In this document: positions 53,690 through 64,000 of the stretch, one piece after another
Layout of the letters: every line of letters starts with the position of its first letter
How positions within the stretch are numbered: the first letter of the stretch is position 1
NCBI RefSeq assembly: GCF_901709675.1
Contig: NC_051087.1
Coordinates: forward strand, 4,476,001 to 4,540,000
DNA: 64,000 nucleotides
Source of the DNA: Syngnathus acus
Taxonomy: Eukaryota > Chordata > Actinopteri > Syngnathiformes > Syngnathidae
Direction of reading: 5' to 3'
The notes under the pieces: generated by a model
Seen by the model: only the letters and a program-made list of their open reading frames with translations
Databases searched by the model: none
What the model was told of the DNA's origin: nothing
Made by a program: the position numbers and the translations under genes

Positions 53690-54919
53690 CTTCTTTCGAG
53701 GATGACTAGGAAGGGAGGGAGCGTTCGGACCTGATGCTGCTGCTGGTGCTGGAGCTGGAGCCGCGTGAAGAGGTGCGAGCAGGCGAATCCACTGAACCAA
53801 ACGAGCCGAAAGAACTCAGCGAGCGAGCTTCCTATAAAGCGCTCAATCGCCGTCATCTTCAATGGCGCTTCGAAAGTTTGCACATTTGTTGCTCGTTCAT
53901 TGGCTGCATTTGGGAACTTTATGACGAGTGCGTGCGTGCGTGCGTGCGTGATACACGTACGCAAAAGCGGCCGCGTAAGCTTACATAACCCTCTTTGTCT
54001 TACGCCATACAGCTCCTTTAAGTCTTTACGGAATGTCATCACTGTTGCGGCTCTGGGTCACGACGAGCGGCACTTTTTGTCCTTTCACAAGTCTTTTCGA
54101 TTCTTTTCCAACTCCACTGAACATACACAGTTGCCGTCCGTCTCCGCGACATTCAAGTGCCCCTTATCGCGGTGGCGCCTTTCGTGGCAGTAGTAGAAAT
54201 CGTCGCTACCAAAAAGACATCCAACCTCATGAAGAAATAACTCTAAAAAAAATAATCACAATGACGACGATTGTGGACACACACAAAGACCATAAAGGAA
54301 TGGAACGTCACTGAAATAGCCTCTATGGTTTCACTTGCGTACCATTGGTGGCATGGCTTGTTTTTCTTTCGTGAGATGCGGACATCTTAAGCCCTACATC
54401 ATTCGAAACAAATTTATTGGAACAATATTGGAGTGGGGATTCAATACGATTTTGTTCTTCCCACTGATTTTCAAGCATGATTGTTGTTGACTAAGAGCAG
54501 GCTAACTGAAATGTGGAGTTGATGGGGGGGGGGGGGGGGGCTGAGAATGGCGTGCTTGGTGACGTCGTCAGTGCAAATGAAGAGGCGTCCACGGCACTCG
54601 TTTATTTACGCCACTTCAGGTGCATAATGACGCTCCCTTGTCCATCGTCACACAGCAAGAGGCTTTCCCTGCATGCTTTGTTGCCTTCATTTATTTCTTT
54701 TTTATTAAACGTGCCTTCAAAAATACAGTACGTGACAAGAATGGCTAACACATGAAAACCATACAGTAACGTTATACAATAGCAAATAAAAAGCAATAAA
54801 ATGATCATAAAAATAACATCAAAATAGAATTAAAACCAAAATAAGCTAGAGCTTTTCGCGTAACATATAACTGCCAGTCACACCGACAAGATTAATACAA
54901 TTTATGTCTTATAAATCTA

Positions 54920-54950
<31 letters not shown>

Positions 54951-55628
54951 AAGTTTTTTTTTAAGTACTTTGTTGCTACTTTAAAAAAAAAAAAAAGTAC
55001 TTTGTCAACCATCAATTGCGCAAGTTCTCCCACTTAAAAGATGCGAGATGTCCGAAGCTTCGTTTTCAGAGGCTGTTCTGTTGTTCGGCCAGTTGATCGC
55101 TAGATGTCACTACTACGCTGCAATCCACCAATATGTTATCTGCATGCAGCTGCTCTGCATGGCAATCAGGGACGCTTCAACAGGCAGCCACATGCTCCGT
55201 TCATCGTATGAAAACTAAAACAGATTAAGGTAAATTTGTCTCAGGACAAAATAAAACTGCACACGATGCATTCATTAAAAGCTCACCTATGACAATATAT
55301 ATATGTAATTCTAAAAAGTTGCTAATACATTTTCCTGTGCATATAACATACAACATATAGACAGTAAATTCATTTAAAAGTGTCTTTATGACCCCCCCCC
55401 CCCCCTGTAATGTACTACAAAAAGTAAAAAAATGTAGCTTTTACATGGTAATTAATTTTCAGACATAAGACAGCTTTAATTTTGCCACGACTATAAATCA
55501 CATATTTTCTGGATTATATGGACAAATAAAAATTGGATTCCAAAAAAGACCCCCCCACACACACACACAAAATCCCTGTGCAGAATCACGCGGTATATAG
55601 ATAGATGGTGTATGCAAGAGCAGCTCAT
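54920..55628 (-). repeat. Block B': netrin-1 5' flank, partner of block B
   Basis: Starts with CT and TATC repeats and is then reverse-complementary to 27,868-28,600. Contains poly-C near 55,393-55,406 and a CA run near 55,556-55,569. The match stops at 55,628, between the TATA-like element and the coding start of netrin-1. Confidence 0.92.
55594..55600 (+). promoter_or_regulatory. Candidate TATA element of netrin-1
   Basis: TATATAG lies about 147 bases upstream of the chosen ATG. A start near 55,625 would exclude the upstream in-frame ATG at 55,612. Motif evidence only. Confidence 0.35.
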
Positions 55629-55740
55629 CAACCAAACATGCCCCCGCCCCCTCTCCTCTCCTCGATCTCTCGCTGTCCTCCTCCTCCTTCAACAGCAGCA
55701 GCAGCAGCGCCGACACTTTCGGACCCGACACGCACCCAAC

Positions 55741-56773
55741 ATGTTCCGAACTCTGGACGCTGCGCTCGTCGTGTTGCTGGCCGCCTCTCTGCGGCGCACG
55801 TCGGGCGGCTACGGCGGCGGCGCGGGCTCAGCTCTCTCCTCGGCTCAAAGCTCGCCGCCGGACCCGTGCTACGACGAGCACGGCACCCCGCGTCGTTGCA
55901 TCCCGGACTTTGTCAACTCGGCGTTCGGCAAGGAGGTGAAGGTGTCCAGCACCTGCGGCCACCGGAGCGCGAGCCGCTTCTGCATGCTCAGCGCGGCGGA
56001 CAAGGCGGACGAGAGGAGCCGCAGCTGCCACACGTGCGATGCGGCCGACCCCAAGCGGAACCGGCCCCCGGCCTACCTCACCGACCTCAACAACCCGCAC
56101 AACCTGACGTGCTGGCAGTCGGAGAACTTCGTCCAGTACCCGCAGAACGTCACGCTCACGCTCTCCCTGGGCAAGAAGTTTGAGGTGACCTATGTCAGCC
56201 TCCAGTTCTGCTCGCCGAGACCCGAGTCCATGGTGATCTCCAAGTCCATGGACTACGGCAAGACCTGGGTGCCCTTCCAGTACTACTCGAGCCAGTGCCG
56301 GAAGATGTACAACAAGCCCAACCGGGCCGCTATCACCAAGCAGAACGAGCAGGAAGCCATCTGCACTGACTCGCACACGGACATGTTCCCGCTGAGCGGA
56401 GGTCTGATCGCATTCAGTACGCTGGACGGGAGACCCTCGGCCCACGACTTTGACAACTCGCCCGTGCTGCAGGATTGGGTGACGGCCACCGACATCCGCG
56501 TCACTTTTAGCCGACTGCACACCTTCGGCGACGAGAACGAGGACGACTCGGAGCTGGCGCGGGACTCGTACTTCTATGCCGTGTCCGACCTGCAGGTGGG
56601 CGGCCGCTGCAAGTGCAATGGACACGCGTCGCGCTGCGTCAAGGACCGCGAGGGCGAGATGGTGTGCGAGTGCAAGCACAACGCGGCCGGACCGGAGTGT
56701 GACAGGTGCAAGCCCTTCCACTACGACCGGCCGTGGCAGAGGGCTACCGCACGGGAAGCCAACGAGTGCGTCG
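55741..56773 (+). CDS. ntn1: Netrin-1, first coding exon (laminin N-terminal domain)
   Basis: The exon encodes 344 codons plus one base and ends at a consensus donor (GTCG/GTGAGTG). It contains a signal peptide ([19 protein letters not shown]), the laminin N-terminal domain VI ([69 protein letters not shown]) and the start of the first laminin-type EGF repeat ([29 protein letters not shown]). Netrin-1 is a secreted axon-guidance ligand of DCC/UNC5 receptors. Remaining exons are beyond the window. An in-frame ATG at 55,612 would add 43 residues with a Gln run and no signal-peptide character, so I chose the start that directly precedes the signal peptide. Co-orthologue (a or b) cannot be told. 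Confidence 0.96.
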
Positions 56774-58463
56774 GTGAGTGCGTGCCTGCGTGCGTAAAGT
56801 CATGGTGTGCGAGCCTGCACGCGCGCGTCTCTGCATGCCCTCTCCCGCTCTTTTCCTCTGCAAATTCTAAATTCATTGGATTCGTTTTACTATACTGACA
56901 TGATGCGTTATTCATATTAATAATAATAATAATTAAAAGCAGAGTTTTATATTTCTATGCTTATATCATGATATTCAAATCTTTTATTATCATTAATATC
57001 ATTGCATGCAGATTTTTCCCACTGTTCTGATTACCACCTCTATATCACCACAAACAGTAAACTATGTTGTCAAAAGTGGCTTAAAATGAATTGATCACGA
57101 TGACAACGACTCGGTCTCGCAGTGGTAGCGGTATTAATAATGATAATATATTACTTTATATACTTTATATTATACAATAGTTCAGACTATTAATCATGTG
57201 CTTACTGTATTCATAACAATACGAGTAGTAGCAGCAGTAGTACTAGTTTATGATTTCACCACGTCATCGTGACTTATATGTGTTGCTGTTCTTCTCATTA
57301 TTATTAATTGTTATTATCGGTAATAGAAATACTAATAGTACCATCATGTCATCACTATTTAGATCAGGGGGGAAATGCCTTATCCATCGTATATACATTT
57401 ACACTTTACTGCAGCTTTGATACTCTCGCCCTTCCCGCACTATATGCTTATCCTCTTAGCTGGAGCTTCTGAATTCCGATATTATTAATCATGTCGTTAG
57501 GGTAGCCAGTATACTTGAGCCTAGTTATCATAGCTGGCTCCAGGTGCACCCTGAAGTGGTCTCCAACAAATTGAAGAGCTCCTCTAGATAACTAGTCACA
57601 CTCGCAGACAAGGGGACTACACCATCCATTCCACCACACCTTCCTCCAAAAAAAAAAAAAAAAGAGGAAAAAAACATGTCAGCACCTCTTGATTCGAGTG
57701 CACTTCACTGATTGCATCCATAAGGCTAGTAAAGGATCCTCCTGCGCCACCCCCCAATTATTATTTTTAATCCATTTAGGGTATTGAATCAGGAAAAGCT
57801 TCTAAAAGTCCCTGCAAATTAAAAATGTTTTTAATAAACCCCTAAAACACACACACATACGCACGCACGCACACTGAATTGTTCCACCTTAAAATAAAAC
57901 ATGTATCAAATTGGCGTTTTATTGGTGATGCATCTTTAAAGAATTGTGAAGGTAACGAAGGCAATTTATAGTCCTGACAAGTTCGCTCCGATGACAACAA
58001 GAAACTCGTCATACCCTCTCATAAAACTGCTGCTGATTGAGCATAGCAACTTATACAAAATCATTTTGCGCAAAATAAAAGTGAAGAATGTTACCAACAG
58101 CTGCTTTTGCGCCTCGTGTGGATCTTGAAGTAATTAATGTCAGCGTGTTGGCAGACGTCTCCAGCACACATTTTGGAGCTGCTTGCTGCTTGTCGGGATG
58201 CTCGTTCCAGAAGCAATTGGCTTTTGATTAAATGGTACTTTTGCACCAAGCATCAAAAAGCTTTGGGGTTGATCTATGTTTGGATAATACTACAACGTTT
58301 TACGACTCCCATTGCTTTTGACAAAAGTTAGGTATTGGTCCAAAAAGTAAAAAGAAAAACCCACATTGAAATTCACAGTTGCCTTTTAGATGAAATGAGA
58401 TATATGGTGTTTTCTTCACAGTTTGAAAACTTCCCAGTGTCTTGACATTTCTAGGACATTTCT

Positions 58464-58527
58464 GAATTTCCCCACCCCAGGGATCAATAAATGTTCACTC
58501 AATCAATCAATCAATCAATCAATCAAT
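58464..58527 (+). mobile_element. LINE-like 3' tail with AATC repeat
   Basis: GAATTTCCCC, GGGATCAATAAA and a tetranucleotide (AATC) run form the typical 3' end of fish LINE families (recognised from memory). No upstream LINE body was seen. Confidence 0.5.
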
Positions 58528-59822
58528 ATACTTTCATTTACCCTCCCACCCCCAAATCAACAATTGTATTACACTTAACACACCCAATCTATTAGTCCTG
58601 TTGAAATTAGCCCATTTGAGAGGGACCTGTAAACATCTGCGCTAGTGGTGACTGTAGATGTCATTACCACAAACAATCAGGGGCGGAGCTAAGGGCGCAG
58701 AACCCGGAGAACAATGTTCTAACCCAAGTTGTTATTGTAAAAAAAATTAAAAACAAAAATTACAAAGCGGTCATCTCACCTCTGGAAGATGCTGATGAGA
58801 ATTGTTCCCAAGAGGATCTCTGGCTTCACTTTCTGTATTCCTGACACAAAAGGGAAAAACGATTGCAAAATTCATATTAACACTCACATTGTCAGCGATG
58901 TTTAAAAAAAAAAAAAAAAAACTCATTTCTCATATCAATATGCATCATTATCTGTCACAGGGATACAAACCTGTAAAATAAAACTAAATAATCCAAGACG
59001 CTCCCAGAGGACACAACAGAGAGGCGGCAACAAACTGGCAAGGTTCTTCTGTCATTGTCATGCTAGCTATTAGCCGTATGCTATACTATTACCGGCTCCA
59101 AGCTATTTCCGTCAGAATCGACATGGTAAAACTAATTTGCGTATTTAATTAGCATTTATAGCGCCACCTTGAATTACAAGTTGGATACAAACCGTTTCGT
59201 ATCTCAAATCATCTTGAATCAAAACGTTGGCAGCATTATCACAGCGAAGGTGAAATTTTACATTCACATCTTGGACTGAATCTCATGAAATTGTTTTGTC
59301 TAACTACATATAGGATGAAGTCGTTTTTTTTTTTAATCAAAAACACTCCGAACAAGTAAATCGACCTAATTTGACGCAAGCCTTTGATTGCAAGGTGTTT
59401 CACAGACACGACAGGCACACCCCGCTGATCTTTTGACATCATATTATTAACATGTGTAAATGACTCAATTGTGTGAATGAGGTGGTTTGGCGGGTGATGC
59501 GCACGTGTTGTGATTTGGCACAAAAAGTCTGAAAGCGTGTGAGAGTGGGAGTGCCAAGCATTTGTGTATAAGCAACGCTCCGTGCCAGAAAACAAGTCGA
59601 TGTGGTCACACTTAACAGTCACAAAGTAACTTTCGCTCATTATCTCTATGAGGCAGCCTAGCTGGGGTGAATGAACAAAATGACCACGTTTGAAGCTAAA
59701 ACACGGAACGGCAACTGCAATGCTAACAATTGCGCTAAGTCACAAACACATGGGGAGTATCCCAATACTTGATTTTTTTTTTTGCTTCAGTTTAAGAGAT
59801 ATATAGCTCTCACGCCAACCAG

Positions 59823-59836
59823 CCACCTGGGGGCAG
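59823..59836 (+). promoter_or_regulatory. CTCF-like motif
   Basis: CCACCTGGGGGCAG resembles the CTCF core with one off-consensus base. It lies about 70 bases upstream of a dispersed repeat copy, so it may be repeat-borne. Confidence 0.3.
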
Positions 59837-59905
59837 TATAAGGCGTAAGACGTATAATAATGATTTGCAGAGGAAAATGAATATCAATCTGTGTTCATTG
59901 TTAGT

Positions 59906-59924
59906 CTACATGTGTTGCTCCACC
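59906..59924. repeat. Dispersed short repeat, copy 3
   Basis: CTACATGTGTTGCTCCACC followed by TTTGGTGCTC, matching the copies at 41,890 and 48,412. Confidence 0.5.
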
Positions 59925-60135
59925 TTTGGTGCTCAGATATTTTTCACTTAAAGGCTTATTAAATGTTGAAGTGATTTTTTTCCCCCCTCCAAATCACAGC
60001 TTGTGTCTTGAAAAAAAAAATCAACAATAAAAAACAATGTACTGACTGAGCATCAGAAAGAAAGAGGCTGTCGTCATAAACTCAACATGTCTCTCAAGGT
60101 AAAATTTGTCCCTCACAAATGTGGAATGACAAGAA

Positions 60136-60166
<31 letters not shown>

Positions 60167-60193
60167 GCACACACACACACACACAGAGACACA
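60136..60193. repeat. Poly-C followed by CA microsatellite
   Basis: About 16 C followed by CA-rich sequence with GCAC and GAGAC interruptions. Confidence 0.95.
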
Positions 60194-61621
60194 CACCATA
60201 TAAGAATGCACCTGCGACACATCTAACTTTCATTTAGCGTCAAACAAGCTGACTGGAAAAAAAACAGTCAGTGGAATTCCTTGTGTGTGATGGTGAATAG
60301 CTCAGGCTAATTTATTACCGATGGCTTTGTCTTTCCCATATAAGTCACGGCTCGGGCTTGTGTGTCATCAGGTCAAGAGTGCCTTTTAAGCACCCGGTTG
60401 TCATGGATGCCTGGCAATGTTACTGGTGTTTGTGCAATATGCTTTTCCTGCATGTTTGCTTTTCATTGTTTTTCATGTCACACTTGCACAAAGAGATCTC
60501 AGTCAGCAGAGGTCAGCAGCGGATGCTGGCCCACATTGCGGTTATCTACGGCAGCGCACGCTTGTATGATATCCGTTTTTGTTTTTTTTGACTCCATGAT
60601 TTGGTGCATCGGTTTAGCTCTGAGGCGGAATGAAAGTTACTCGTTTTCTTGAAGGAGGGGCGGGGGTTGGAGGCAAAAGTTTGCAAGGTCATTTCAATTT
60701 GCCAGGGGTGAGCCCAGGTTAATCCATCACTCATTAGCTTGCACAGATAACACACATGGTAAGTTAAAGGGGTGGGAGGTCCTCAGTGTTCCTCACCCCC
60801 TCCCACTCAGTTCGTCTTTGTCGCACATTTTACAAAGTATAAATTACACATCGACACGATACGTTAAGAGAACATCATAAATGAAAGGTTGGAGGGATAC
60901 AAACAACGATATTGGAATGACTGAGGAGAATTTTACGATTTGTACCAGAGTCATGCGGGGGAGAAAAGAAAAAGCCAAAAGTATTGCAGCCTTTTGGGAA
61001 AGAGAATTTAATTCAAGCCTATTCGTAGCTTCTTGGGAGTCATCGTTTTATACACAAACTTAGCAATCAATTTGTATGCGTAAGAGAAGAACCAGTCAAC
61101 AAATAGAATGGAAATTGTTCTCATTTAAATAAACAATGACATTTGGAAGTAGAAGTCACCTCGTAGGTGAAATCACGTAATTATCTTCCCCCTCCCGTAA
61201 AAGAGACAACTAATTAAACGTAAGATGGGCATTTACAAATTGCTGGCTGATTGAGCTTCTCCATCGGGGTGTTGGGGGAGACGGACGCGAGAAGACAAGG
61301 GAAAGTGAGGCAGGCTGGGTGAGGAATGACGACACAAGAGACTCAGCGTGCTATCAGCAAATGCTATTTAAATGACTTTTCGCTCTGCTCCTGTGGGCGC
61401 TTTTGTGGCCTTTTACTTGACGCACGAGTCCCCTCGCTGCTTGTACTAACAGTCTAATGGGGTCCATCCACGCTGGAGGATGATAAAGCAAACAAAGGAA
61501 AGCTAATTATAGGGGGGGGGGGGGGGTAAAGGAAATTAGTATAAGGAAATTGAGTCATGAAAGATAATATTTGTTTTAGGAGATGATAATATTATACTCC
61601 TGAATGGAACATAACACAACT

Positions 61622-62021
61622 TGTATTTTAGGAGGTTAAAATAATAATTTAAATTGGAAGAACTTCAAAATACGAATTAATGACATTGTTTGAGGTTTGT
61701 TTTTTTACAACAAAACCCAAAAATTGCCCAATTTTTTTTTTTGTTTTAAAAATATTAAAGAAATATTGCCAGCCCATTGTCAGTTGTATTTTGGGAGGTT
61801 AAATTGATCATTTAAAGTGGAACAACTTCAAAATCTAAATTATTGACATTGATGGCAATAATGTTAGTTAGCATAACAAAGCAAGTAAAATGTTTGAGGT
61901 TTGGTTTTACTTAAATCTTTTTTTTACAACAGCAAAACCTCAAAATATTTTGTTCAATTGTCCAATTTTGTTTTCTTAGTTTTAAAAAGATTAAAGAAAT
62001 ATTGCCAGCTCATTGTCAGTT
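61622..62021. repeat. Two-copy tandem duplication, about 160 and 235 bases
   Basis: Units at 61,622-61,783 and 61,785-62,021 share TTGTATTTT/GGAGGTTAAA, AACTTCAAAAT, TGTTTGAGGTTTG, ACAACA..AAAACC and AAGAAATATTGCCAGC-CATTGTCAGT in the same order. Unit 2 has an insertion of about 60 bases. Diverged and non-coding. Confidence 0.85.
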
Positions 62022-64000
62022 TTACAGCCTGAAATGTTCCAAACTAATGTAAGTTTAAGTTCAACTGTGGCCAAAGTATGAATCATTTTGGTTGTACTTC
62101 AAGTTCATATTATGGGTTTTTAGTTGAACAGTTGCGGTTTTAACCTAGGTAGGCAATATCGGGTTTCACCAAAGCGATGGGCGGGAAATGAACTGAACCC
62201 AGAGCCCCAATAATAAACAAGGTCAGTAAAAAAAAAAAAAAAAAAAAAACTGGAGCAATGGCAAAGACTGAAAGAAAGAAAAGAATAACAGTGGCCAGCA
62301 AAAAGCCAATGACCTAATTGAAAATTAAAAATGAGCGCCGATGTATAGAATTTTCATATTTTATAGAAAACGCAGTTTACATTTGGACAGAAACATCTTT
62401 TGCAATTTTGATGCAACGATGTGGGAAAAATAAGATGTCAGAAAATGTTGCAGTGGTCCATTTGATAATTGCAGAAAATGTTTTTGGCTGAAAAGACAGA
62501 AGAATCATTTCAATCTGCTGCCAGAGAAAATATGTGCAATTTATTCAAAACACATGGAGGTTGATTTTCCACAGTCACGTAAAATGTCAATTTACACTGG
62601 TCGCAATAATTGAATAGACTTTTGAAAAATGTTTTCTACCCACAAACAATTTAAGACATTTGACTTTTTATTTCTTTTTTATTTTAGGGCAAATTTAATT
62701 CTAATGGGTGACCGCAATGATGAAATCACTGTTTATGATGTTAGCACCTTTAATTGTTTTGTCATCATTCGTTTTGAACAGGCTTAAAAAATAAATTAAA
62801 TCACATCTTCTGGGAAAATAATTCTCAATGGACTGCTGCTAATAAATCCCTTACTTTCTTCATTTTATTTTTGCTTTTAAATAGAGTTGGCCTTTAAATG
62901 TTGCATTTAAAATAACGTAAAGCTGTAGATTGTCAAAAAAATGGACTAGATTAAAAACCAAAAAGATGGCTTCTGCACCCATACCCAAAAAACTGCCATG
63001 GAACCAGGAGAGGTTCTGGCGCTTTCCTTTCGTAAAGCGAAAGACGCTGTGGAATTCCGGCGGGATTATGAGTCAGATCCGAGACAAATATGAAGGACCG
63101 ATAAATGTGTCACTAAAGCAAATGTGCGATAAAGTTTGAGATTTAGAGTGCCTCGGCAGCTTCCTGCTCACTCCTACCCATCTCGATGTAAGCTCTGATG
63201 ACATCCTCAGTTGAGAAGGCCCAGTTGGCCCATGGTGGAAAGAAAATAAAGCTCGAATAGAAATTAATCTGAAGGTGAGCAAGACGGAAGATTTCATTCC
63301 GTTCGGAATAATCCATACATTTCTGTCAATTTCCATTAGCAGGCTATTAAGTGAGTTTTAGGGAGTCATATTGGGCAAAAATGCGATTTTGTTTATGAGG
63401 AATAACAATAAACTGCCATTTCAAAAAGACCTTTACGTCTCCTCGTACCCAGGTCCTAATGAAGACCAAAGAAAGCAATTTAAGAGAGTTGGGAATTTTT
63501 CAGAAGTCCGTCCTTGTCAGAATGTCTCACATGTAACGAGATGTTTGGTCCAAAGTGCATTTTATCAGGGAGTGGAAACCTTAAACACAGCAGACAGACA
63601 TCCAAATCAACATTCCTATCCCAGACTCATCTGCTTATCGTCAAGGATGCGTCAGTTGAACATGGGAACATTTCACAAAGTAAGCTAGGGTGTGTCGTCT
63701 CCCCTCTCTCACTTCTTGTAGGTAGAGAATTAAAACAAAAAAATCCTCCCAAGATCATCCAAGGTCTTCTCTTCCTTTTTGGGGACCCAAACTAATCTAA
63801 ACTCAATTTGTAGCAATTGGACTTCCTCATTCAATTCTCATTCCTCTGAGTCGTGAGAAAACTGTCCAGCTGAGAATGATTCAATGAAAGCCAACCAGAA
63901 GACCGACGTGCATCTGTGAAGACATCATACCAACAGAGACCGGTTGAATCGTCCGAGCTCCGGGATTAGCGTGAGTCGGGTAATGAAGTGTGTGAACGAG

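Larger units (their letters stand above)
48846..54919 (-). repeat. Block A': inverted segmental duplication, right copy
   Basis: Reverse complement of 21,824-27,867. It contains Ig gene 3, the intron 1 minisatellite and the probable pik3r5 first exon. The left edge abuts the unique pik3r5 side at a GATT repeat; the right edge abuts B' at CT/TATC repeats. Confidence 0.95.
56774..64000 (+). other. ntn1: First coding intron of netrin-1
   Basis: No exon for the next EGF-like repeat was found up to the window end. The interval holds AT-rich DNA, a LINE-like 3' tail, microsatellites, a tandem repeat at 61.6-62.0 kb and a CTCF-like site. Frames up to 133 codons (59.2-59.6 kb) do not look protein-coding. 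Confidence 0.6.

Noticed and set aside
55828-56721. 297-codon minus-strand frame opposite netrin-1
   Set aside because: Complement of the strongly conserved netrin-1 exon; composition typical of an antisense shadow.
59239-59640. 133-codon minus-strand frame in netrin-1 intron 1
   Set aside because: No recognisable motifs and ordinary AT-rich intronic composition; could be chance.

Overview
The window looks like a compact ray-finned (teleost) fish genome. Genes are split into short exons with GT/AG introns. Tc1/mariner-like MITEs, a tRNA-derived SINE of a type common in fish, and long CA/TA/GATA microsatellites are scattered through it. One gene encodes a Ras-dva-type small GTPase, which to my knowledge fish and amphibians keep and mammals lack. 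The species cannot be named from this sequence alone.

Layout from left to right. At 0.4-2.3 kb are the last four exons of a gene for a predicted GPI-anchored protein with three Ig-like domains (Ig gene 1). At 2.7-11.5 kb is gene-poor DNA with transposon remnants. At 11.65-12.28 kb is an intronless Ras-dva-like GTPase. At 15.8-19.8 kb is prpsap1 on the minus strand, all ten coding exons resolved. At 20.8-21.5 kb are decayed coding-like fragments. At 23.0-26.6 kb is a complete Ig gene 2. At 29.3-36.4 kb is pik3r6 (minus, 20 coding exons, 770 codons). At 40.7-45.8 kb is pik3r5 (minus, 17 coding exons, 821 codons), with a probable non-coding first exon at about 49.3 kb. At 50.1-53.7 kb is Ig gene 3 (minus), an essentially identical inverted copy of Ig gene 2. 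At 55.74-56.77 kb is the first coding exon of netrin-1 (plus); the remainder of the window is its first coding intron.

PIK3R5 (p101) and PIK3R6 (p84/p87) are alternative adaptors of the class IB PI3-kinase p110-gamma. They sit in tandem next to NTN1, as in other vertebrates. PRPSAP1 is a regulatory subunit of PRPP synthetase. No functional link between these genes and the Ig genes can be read from the sequence.

The most unusual part is the structure around the Ig genes. Block A (21.82-27.87 kb: Ig gene 2 plus a copy of the pik3r5 promoter and 5' UTR exon) and block B (27.87-28.64 kb: a copy of the netrin-1 5' flank) recur as inverted copies A' (48.85-54.92 kb) and B' (54.92-55.63 kb). The order is A-B-[pik3r6-pik3r5]-A'-B'-ntn1. 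This is the pattern expected from an inversion made by staggered breaks, which duplicates both breakpoint regions in inverted orientation. Ig gene 1 is a further, direct and more diverged copy. Between Ig genes 1 and 2 the introns are nearly identical (intron 4 shows no difference over 224 bp), while the exons for Ig domains 1 and 3 differ at many codons, nearly always non-synonymously. All three domains have lost both canonical Ig cysteines and carry a new N-terminal cysteine pair. This may be a fast-evolving, undescribed family of surface proteins.
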